A DNA stretch of 18,989 bases, taken from an uncultured Oscillibacter sp. GTDB taxonomy: Bacteria > Bacillota_A > Clostridia > Oscillospirales > Oscillospiraceae. The position numbers and the translations under genes were made by a program. The notes under the pieces were generated by a model that worked only from the letters and a program-made list of their open reading frames with translations, was not told the origin of the DNA and made no database searches. Shown piece after piece: positions 14,317 to 18,989 of the stretch (the first letter of the stretch is position 1; every line of letters begins with the position of its first letter). The stretch covers positions 1 through 18,989 of the forward strand of contig CABQCB010000007.1 of NCBI GenBank assembly GCA_902462475.1, in the 5' to 3' direction.

Positions 14317-14541
14317 ATGCTGTTGGATAAACTGGCGCTGATCCTGGCCATTATCGGTGCCCTCAACTGGGGCGGCATCGGCCTGTTCGGCTTCGACACG
14401 GTGGCCTTTTTCTGCGGCGGACAGATGGCCGTGCTGGCCCGCGTGATCTACGCACTGGTGGGCCTTGCCGGAATCTGGTGCATCACACTGCTCTTCCGGG
14501 GCGGCGAGGAGACCACGGGGCACGCCCCCCACACGGCCTGA
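14317..14541 (+). CDS. DUF378 family small membrane protein
   Basis: The 74-residue product has the DUF378 hallmark near its start: a first hydrophobic span with LALILAIIGALNWGGIGLFGFD. A second span, about residues 38-61, is LARVIYALVGLAGIWCITLLF, followed by a hydrophilic tail. Function of the family is unknown; members are short two-span membrane proteins found in many Firmicutes and other bacteria. The start at 14317 is set by GGAGG 8 bases upstream and by the family N-terminus. A longer frame reading through from 14083 overlaps thrH and has no support. It is a single-gene unit, divergent from thrH and convergent with the antiporter gene, with a shared terminator. Confidence 0.88.
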   Translation: MLLDKLALILAIIGALNWGGIGLFGFDTVAFFCGGQMAVLARVIYALVGLAGIWCITLLFRGGEETTGHAPHTA

Positions 14542-14553
14542 GTCAGGCAAATG

Positions 14554-14583
14554 GAAAAAGGACGCTGAAAAGCGTCCTTTTTC
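14554..14583. terminator. Bidirectional terminator between DUF378 and the antiporter gene
   Basis: GAAAAAGGACGCT (14554-14566) and AGCGTCCTTTTTC (14571-14583) form a perfect 13-base-pair stem with a GAAA tetraloop and A/T-rich flanks. It lies 12 bases after the DUF378 stop and 7 bases from the antiporter stop codon. Confidence 0.9.
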
Positions 14584-14590
14584 TTTTGCG

Positions 14591-15874
14591 TCAGGACCGC
14601 TTCATCAGCTCCTGATCTTTTTGCAGCAGTTCGTCCGAGAGGATATCCAGCTGATCCGGCTTGACTACCCGATCCGTCAGACCGCTCTCCTCCAGCTGAC
14701 CGGCACCCTCGCCGCGGTAGGCCAGCTTCAGGAAGACCGGTGTCAGGATGGAACAGGCTACCACCGTGATGATGACAGGCGTCATCATAGTCTGGCTGAT
14801 CACACCCATCTCCAGTCCGCGGTTGGCCACGATCAGCGCCACCTCGCCGCGGCACGTCATGCCCAGGCCCACCTGCAAGCTCTCCTTGTTGGTAAAGCCG
14901 CACAGCTTGGCACCCAGGCCGCAGCCCACCACCTTGGATATGACCGCCAGCAGCACCAGCAGCAGCGTGAATATCATCACGGAGCCGTCGATACCCCGCA
15001 CGTCCGCGCTGATGCCCACGCTGGCGAAAAACACCGGCGTGACCAGCAGATAGCTTAGCGGCTCAAACTTGGACTGGATATAGGTGGCCTTGGGCGTGCA
15101 GGAGATCGCGAGGCCGGCCACATAGGCACCGATGATATCCGCCACACCGAAAAACGCCTCGGCGCAGTAGGCCATCAACAGGCATAGCACAAACGCCAGC
15201 ACGGTGAACCGGCGGCGGTTTCTCCCATCGGCCCGGGCCATCATCCAGCAAAAGGCCTTTGTTGCACACCAGCCGACCACAGCGGCAAACACGAAAAACG
15301 CCACGATCTTCCCCAGCACCAGTGCCATGCTGGAAGAAGCACCTCCCAGGCCGCTGACGATGGTCAGCGCCACCAGACCCAGCACATCATCGATCAGCGC
15401 GGCAGCGAGGATCGTATTGCCCACCCGGGTATTGAGCTTTCCCAGCTCCCGCAGCGTCTCCACGGTGATGCTCACGGAGGTGGCAGTGAGGATCGTGCCT
15501 ACAAATACCGCCTCCAGCCATCCGCCGGCGGAGATCAGTCCCCAGTGCTCAGCTCCCATGGCAAGGCCGGCGCCCATCAGCAGCGGCGTCAAAACGCCCA
15601 GCAGCGCCACCCAGAAACCAGCTTTCCCGGATTCCTTCAGATCCTGGATGCTGGTGCCCACACCGGCAGTAAACAGGATCACGATCACGCCCAACTCAGA
15701 GATCTGGTCCAAAAACTCGGTTTCCTGCAGTACATTCAGCATGGAAGGTCCCAGCAGCAAGCCTGCCAGCAGCGATCCAACCACCTGGGGCATCTGGAAT
15801 TTTTTGGTCAAAATTCCCAAAACCTTGGTGCTCAGCAGAATCAGTGCCAAATCCAGCAAAAAACGATAAGACAC
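14591..15874 (-). CDS. CPA2-family cation/proton antiporter (Na+/H+ or K+/H+ exchanger domain)
   Basis: Polytopic membrane exchanger of the monovalent cation:proton antiporter-2 family. The 427 residues contain about 12-13 hydrophobic spans, the Na_H_exchanger domain. The family motifs QMPQVVGSLLAGLLLGP (27-43) and ELGVIVILFTAG (60-71) are present. The ion-binding acidic pair lies in LAAALIDDVLGLVAL (D162-D163). GMTCRGEVALIVANRGL, near 360, is a further typical block. No C-terminal TrkA-N (RCK) domain is present; the tail is a short charged helix. The ion transported cannot be read from the sequence. The start is GTG at 15874, 8 bases after AGGGG. It is a monocistronic unit with its own promoter. 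Confidence 0.92.
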   Translation of the reverse strand: MSYRFLLDLALILLSTKVLGILTKKFQMPQVVGSLLAGLLLGPSMLNVLQETEFLDQISELGVIVILFTAGVGTSIQDLKESGKAGFWVALLGVLTPLLMGAGLAMGAEHWGLISAGGWLEAVFVGTILTATSVSITVETLRELGKLNTRVGNTILAAALIDDVLGLVALTIVSGLGGASSSMALVLGKIVAFFVFAAVVGWCATKAFCWMMARADGRNRRRFTVLAFVLCLLMAYCAEAFFGVADIIGAYVAGLAISCTPKATYIQSKFEPLSYLLVTPVFFASVGISADVRGIDGSVMIFTLLLVLLAVISKVVGCGLGAKLCGFTNKESLQVGLGMTCRGEVALIVANRGLEMGVISQTMMTPVIITVVACSILTPVFLKLAYRGEGAGQLEESGLTDRVVKPDQLDILSDELLQKDQELMKRS

Positions 15875-15915
15875 GCGTGAATCCCCTTCCCTCTCTCTAA
15901 ATATTCCACGGCTCG

Positions 15916-15925
15916 CAAACGTTTG
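15916..15925. repeat. 10-bp palindrome downstream of the antiporter promoter
   Basis: CAAACGTTTG, a perfect palindrome, lies about 20 bases after the -10 box and 40 bases before the GTG start. Its AACGTT core resembles LacI-family half-sites, but it does not fit the full catabolite-response (cre) consensus. A possible operator only. Confidence 0.3.
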
Positions 15926-15942
15926 TTTCTAATGGAGTATTT

Positions 15943-15970
15943 ATTTTACCTCTTTTTTTCTAGTTTGCAA
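15943..15970 (-). promoter_or_regulatory. Sigma-A promoter of the antiporter gene
   Basis: On the minus strand, -35 TTGCAA (15965-15970), 16-base spacer, -10 TAAAAT (15943-15948). It lies in an AT-rich 140-base intergenic region and gives a leader of about 60 bases. Confidence 0.65.
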
Positions 15971-16013
15971 TGGACGATTTTTACAAATAAATTACCAGCA
16001 ATTGTGTAATATG

Positions 16014-16051
16014 CAAAAAAAGTGGCCACTGGTAACCAGTGACCACTTTTT
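16014..16051 (-). terminator. Terminator of mrnC-rqcH
   Basis: A 16-base-pair stem (16017-16032 with 16036-16051) with a single G-T pair and a 3-base loop, followed on the minus strand by seven T residues. It starts 8 bases after the rqcH stop codon. Confidence 0.94.
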
Positions 16052-16059
16052 ATAGAAGT

Positions 16060-17811
16060 TCAGCGTATCTGCAATTGTTTCACCAGTGCCGGGTCCGGCG
16101 TCACGTAAACGGTGCGGCAGGTGGAGTAGATCACCATGCCCGGCCGCCCGCCGGAGGGCTTTTTCACAAAGCGCACCGGGGTGTAATCCACCGGCACATT
16201 GCCGCTTTCCCGGGCCTGGGAGTAGAAGGCTGCCAGCTTGGCCGCCTCCAGGATCGTGTCCTCGTCCACTTCTGCACCGCCGGTACAGAGGATCACATGG
16301 GAGCCATGGATCTTCTGGGTATGCAGCCAAATATCCCGATGGTCAGCGTCCTTTAGCGTCAGCTTGTCATTTTGCCGGTTATTCCGCCCCACCAGTACCC
16401 GGAATCCGGAGGTGGTACGGAACTCCCGGGGCCGGGCCTGCCGCTTGAGTTCCTTTTTGCCCTTTCCCTGGCTGCGCAGAAAGCCCGCCTGCCGCAGCTC
16501 ATCCCGGATATCCAGAAAGTCCTGTTCCGTCTCCGCTTCGGCGATCTCCTCCAGAACGCTCTCCAGATACTCCAGATCCCGGCGGGCAATGGACATCTGC
16601 TCGGTCAGATACCGCTCCGCCGTCTTTGCCTTGGTATATTTTTTATAATACTTGGCCGCGTTCTGCTGAGGCGTCAGCAGCGGGTCCAGCGCAATGGTGA
16701 TGGAACCGCCGTCCGGATCATAGTAGTTCTCGCACTCCAGCCGGCTTTGTCCCCGCTCCATGCGGTAGAGATTGGCCGTGATCAGATCGCCGCAGATCCG
16801 CAGCTGCTGGCGCTGCTGGGTCGCTTCGTAGTCCTTTTCCTGCACGGCCAGCTTCCGGCGCAGCCGGTCCCTGGCTGTGGTGGCCGCGCGGATCAGCTCC
16901 GCGCCCCTCTGCCGGGTCCGCTCCATCCGCTCCCGGGTTTCGTAAAAGGCGTCCAGCAGCGCGCTGAAACTCTCATACCGCTCCAGTGTCACGGCGCTGC
17001 CGTACTGCCGTACCGGCACGGAGGAGATCTCCATGGGGCGCCCATTTTGAAGCAGGCAGTATGGCGTAAAGTGATTTTCCTTAATTGCTTTTACATAGGC
17101 GGCAAATGCCTCCCAAAGGCGCTGGCGCTGGACCTCATCCATGGTAAACAAGCGGCTGTCCGTCTCTCCAGAAGCGGAGAACACCAGCTCCCTGGCCATC
17201 ATGGGAGAAAGACCGAAGTAGTGATCCAGCAAAAAAGCATCCGCTTTCCGCTCTTCATCCGCACAGGCGAGCTTTTCCCGGAATCCGTCTTCCGTCTCCT
17301 CTGTCACCAGCGTGCGTCCGGTGCTTTCCGGCATTTGATAGTAAAGTCCCGGCAGCACCTGCCGGGCAGCAGACATGTCCGCATCCACCCGGCGCAGGCA
17401 GTCGATGATGCGTCCTTCCTCATCCAGCAAAATCAGGTTGGAGCGGCGGCCCATGGCCTCCAGGACCAGCGTCCTGCGGCCGGGACAGCCGAAGTCATCT
17501 GTAATATCCAGTTCCAGCTTCACCAACCGCTCCAGCGGCGGCTGGTAAAGGTCTGCCACCCGGGCACCCACCAGGTGCTTGCGCAGCAGCATGCAAAACA
17601 TGGGCGGCTCGGCGGGATTGTCCCGCAGCAGCTCCGTCAGCTGGATCCGGGGCGCATTGGCGCCGGCATTGAGCAGCAGCCTCCGGTTGCCCCGCAGCAG
17701 CAAGATCACCTGATCCCGGGCGGGCTGCTGCACCTTGTCGATGCGCAGCCCCAGCAGCTGGGGGCGCAGCTCTTCCAAAACAGCCTGTAAACAAACAGCA
17801 TCCAACGCCAT
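16060..17811 (-). CDS. rqcH: Ribosome quality control protein RqcH (NFACT family, FbpA/Rqc2 homologue)
   Basis: Binds 50S subunits obstructed by peptidyl-tRNA and recruits tRNA-Ala to add C-terminal alanine tails that mark the stalled chain for degradation. The 583 residues follow the NFACT order: an N-terminal domain (1-180) with the typical beginning MALDAVCLQAVLEELRP, a middle helical hairpin and coiled-coil region (about 290-430), and an NFACT-R (DUF814) domain. The last has GRNNRQNDKLTLKDA and DIWLHTQKIHGSHVIL. Position E94-R95 corresponds to the D97-R98 pair of the B. subtilis protein. I chose the ATG at 17811 because GGAGG lies 7 bases upstream; the ATG at 17817 overlaps the mrnC stop but is only 1 base from GGAGG. 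Co-transcribed with mrnC. Confidence 0.94.
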   Translation of the reverse strand: MALDAVCLQAVLEELRPQLLGLRIDKVQQPARDQVILLLRGNRRLLLNAGANAPRIQLTELLRDNPAEPPMFCMLLRKHLVGARVADLYQPPLERLVKLELDITDDFGCPGRRTLVLEAMGRRSNLILLDEEGRIIDCLRRVDADMSAARQVLPGLYYQMPESTGRTLVTEETEDGFREKLACADEERKADAFLLDHYFGLSPMMARELVFSASGETDSRLFTMDEVQRQRLWEAFAAYVKAIKENHFTPYCLLQNGRPMEISSVPVRQYGSAVTLERYESFSALLDAFYETRERMERTRQRGAELIRAATTARDRLRRKLAVQEKDYEATQQRQQLRICGDLITANLYRMERGQSRLECENYYDPDGGSITIALDPLLTPQQNAAKYYKKYTKAKTAERYLTEQMSIARRDLEYLESVLEEIAEAETEQDFLDIRDELRQAGFLRSQGKGKKELKRQARPREFRTTSGFRVLVGRNNRQNDKLTLKDADHRDIWLHTQKIHGSHVILCTGGAEVDEDTILEAAKLAAFYSQARESGNVPVDYTPVRFVKKPSGGRPGMVIYSTCRTVYVTPDPALVKQLQIR

Positions 17812-17813
17812 GC

Positions 17814-18215
17814 TCATTCCTCCATCATTGCGCAGAACAGTGCATTGATGCGCTCTGTGCGGCCCTGCAGCCACAGCCATCCAAGCAGCGCCTCCAGCGC
17901 CGTCGCCTCACTGTATTGCGCGCGGCTGGCATGGGACGGGATGGAGTGCACCTGGGCATTCCGTCCGCGCTTGAATACCGCCAGTTCCTCCTCCGAGAGC
18001 ATCGGCAGGATCCGCTCCGCTTTTTCTGCCTGGCTCTCCGCACGCACCAGCGCCACGGCCGCCCGATGCAGTCCCTTCCCCGTGGCTTTTCCGTGGGTGC
18101 ACAGCCAGGTACGCACCAGAACTTCAAATACCGCGTCCCCCATATGGGCAAGGCCGATGGAGCTGATGGATCGCAGCTGGTCGGCAGATAATGTATTTTC
18201 AAAGTAGTTCGCCAT
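17814..18215 (-). CDS. mrnC: Mini-ribonuclease III
   Basis: RNase III-like enzyme without a double-stranded RNA binding domain that in B. subtilis matures both ends of 23S rRNA. The 133-residue product consists of the catalytic domain alone. It has the first acidic motif IGLAHMGDAVFEVLVR (catalytic Asp27), the conserved FKRGRNAQVHS and the second acidic motif YSEATALEALLGWLWL (Glu108). AAGGAGA lies 8 bases before the ATG. It is the first gene of a two-gene operon with rqcH; the genes are adjacent and nearly overlap. In Bacillus mrnC sits after cysS, so this pairing with rqcH differs, but both products act on the large subunit. Confidence 0.95.
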   Translation of the reverse strand: MANYFENTLSADQLRSISSIGLAHMGDAVFEVLVRTWLCTHGKATGKGLHRAAVALVRAESQAEKAERILPMLSEEELAVFKRGRNAQVHSIPSHASRAQYSEATALEALLGWLWLQGRTERINALFCAMMEE

Positions 18216-18264
18216 TTGGTCTCTCCTTCAGTCCGCACGGTGAATCCGCGCATCACGCGGTGTT

Positions 18265-18293
18265 AGTATAGCATAGTTTTCCCCGCTTGTCAC
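18265..18293 (-). promoter_or_regulatory. Sigma-A promoter of mrnC-rqcH
   Basis: On the minus strand, -35 GTGACA (18288-18293), 17-base spacer, -10 TATACT (18265-18270). Its -35 is only 10 bases from the -35 of the divergent plus-strand promoter, so the two probably compete for polymerase. Confidence 0.78.
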
Positions 18294-18303
18294 CCCGGTG
18301 TCC

Positions 18304-18332
18304 TTGCCTGCTGGGTATCCATATGGTATGAT
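18304..18332 (+). promoter_or_regulatory. Sigma-A promoter of the CmpB-like gene
   Basis: -35 TTGCCT (18304-18309), 17-base spacer ending in TGG (extended -10), -10 TATGAT (18327-18332). Transcription would start about 20 bases before the ATG at 18358. Confidence 0.75.
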
Positions 18333-18357
18333 AATAAAAATGTTTTGGGAGGTGCGT

Positions 18358-18912
18358 ATGAAGCAGCGGACACGGGCCTATGAGGCCTGGTTTCTCTACT
18401 TTATCCTGTATTCCGTTCTGGGCTGGGCCTATGAAGTCTTTTTGGAAGTGGTGGTCTACCGGTGGGGATATTCGGACCGGGGCGTCCTCCATGGCCCCTA
18501 CTGCCCGGTTTACGGCGTGGGCGCGCTGGCATTTCTGCTGTGCTTCCACCGCCTGATGGCGCAAAAAGAGCCCCGCTGGCTGCGGCTCCTGAAGCCGCTC
18601 CTCATCTTCCTGGGATGCATGGCGGTGGCCACCGGCATCGAGCTGGTCACCAGCTATCTGCTGGAGTGGCTCACCGGCAGCTGGCCCTGGCAGACCTATG
18701 TGGACTACGGGATCAATTTTCAGGGGCGGATCGCCCTCTCCCCCTCCGTACGCTTCGGCCTGGGCGGGGTGTTCTTTCTGTTCGTGCTCCAGCCTCTGTT
18801 CCAGCGGGCGGTGGGTGTTCTCTCCCCCTCTATGCGCACCTGGGTATTCCGCGTTGTTTTTTCCCTATTCCTGCTGGACTGCGCGTTCACCTGGCTGCCT
18901 TTGGTATTTTGA
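18358..18912 (+). CDS. CmpB-like membrane protein (putative ABC-transporter type IV family)
   Basis: The 184-residue product belongs by eye to the family annotated as putative ABC-transporter type IV (ABC_trans_CmpB). The diagnostic first part is YFILYSVLGWAYEVFLE followed by RGVLHGPYCPVYGVGAL, combining the GWxYE and RGxLxGPYxPxYG motifs. About five hydrophobic spans follow, with a conserved IELVTSYLLEWLTG and YVDYGINFQGRIAL segment. No nucleotide-binding partner gene is visible, so a transport role is not supported by context and the function is unknown. The start is set by GGAGG 5 bases before the ATG at 18358; the earlier in-frame ATG at 18298 would precede the promoter. A strong terminator follows the stop. 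Confidence 0.85.
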   Translation: MKQRTRAYEAWFLYFILYSVLGWAYEVFLEVVVYRWGYSDRGVLHGPYCPVYGVGALAFLLCFHRLMAQKEPRWLRLLKPLLIFLGCMAVATGIELVTSYLLEWLTGSWPWQTYVDYGINFQGRIALSPSVRFGLGGVFFLFVLQPLFQRAVGVLSPSMRTWVFRVVFSLFLLDCAFTWLPLVF

Positions 18913-18934
18913 TATTCTCCTTGCTGTAAAAGGC

Positions 18935-18970
18935 AAAAAAGACTCCATCCTCTCGGATGGAGTCTTTTTT
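18935..18970. terminator. Strong, probably bidirectional terminator
   Basis: AAAAAAGACTCCATCC (18935-18950) and GGATGGAGTCTTTTTT (18955-18970) form a perfect 16-base-pair stem with a TCTC loop. It ends the CmpB-like gene and its symmetric A/T ends could also serve a convergent gene beyond the right edge. Confidence 0.93.
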
Positions 18971-18989
18971 ATTGATGGCGAAACCCTTA

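Noticed and set aside
15914..15927. CcpA catabolite-response element at the antiporter gene
   Set aside because: The palindrome shares the central AACGTT-like core, but the flanking TG and CA of the cre consensus are not both present.
16372..17790. A 472-codon plus-strand open frame opposite rqcH
   Set aside because: Antisense to clear NFACT domains, Gln/Leu/His-rich with no known motif.
18971..18989. Possible last codons of a convergent minus-strand gene (a TAA at 18969-18971 on the minus strand)
   Set aside because: Only six codons could be seen and any random frame could give this. The bidirectional look of the terminator makes it possible but not supportable.

Overview
The window reads as chromosomal DNA from a GC-rich, endospore-forming member of the Clostridia, probably Oscillospiraceae (Flavonifractor/Oscillibacter-like). 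The assignment rests on high GC coding sequence with strong G/C third-position bias, strong AGGAGG-type ribosome binding sites, sigma-A promoters and short T-tailed terminators, a stage II sporulation protein R gene, and Gram-positive-type genes (mini-RNase III, RqcH, PlsY). This is inference from gene content; no rRNA or tRNA is present. I see no transposase, integrase, phage gene or CRISPR array. Coding density is high and no gene-free stretch exceeds 300 bases; the longest, about 205 bases, is the ispE leader.

Layout. (1) 1-2734, minus: der-plsY-gpsA, a tightly coupled operon for 50S assembly and early phospholipid synthesis; gpsA runs off the left edge. (2) 2746-3604, minus: yceD(DUF177)-rpmF with a consensus promoter and its own terminator. 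(3) 3635-4419, minus: two overlapping genes of unknown function. (4) 4450-5483, plus: an RluC/RluD-family pseudouridine synthase. (5) 5506-9740, plus: a complete polyamine ABC importer, potABCD, with a leader and terminator. (6) 9768-10163, plus: a hotdog thioesterase carrying the fluoroacetyl-CoA thioesterase (FlK) catalytic triad. (7) 10221-11970, minus: spoIIR and ispE. (8) 12016-12270, minus: a 51-residue single-span membrane protein. (9) 12301-14239, minus: thrH plus a DUF1015 (SerK-like) gene in one operon. (10) 14317-14541, plus: a small DUF378 membrane protein. (11) 14591-15970, minus: a CPA2-type cation/proton antiporter. (12) 16060-18293, minus: mrnC-rqcH. (13) 18304-18970, plus: a CmpB-like (putative ABC-transporter type IV) membrane protein.

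Functionally most of the window is housekeeping. Six genes (der, rpmF, yceD, the pseudouridine synthase, mrnC, rqcH) act on 23S rRNA or the 50S subunit, although they lie in separate transcription units. plsY and gpsA make and use glycerol-3-phosphate for phosphatidic acid. The thrH-DUF1015 pair is the most suggestive metabolic pairing, because known relatives make and consume O-phosphoserine. The most unusual non-coding structure is at 11807-12300: two related promoter-plus-leader segments lie about 300 bases apart, each fused to the preceding terminator and rich in palindromes, one driving ispE and the other an undescribed microprotein. I did not find an obvious new defence or mobile system.
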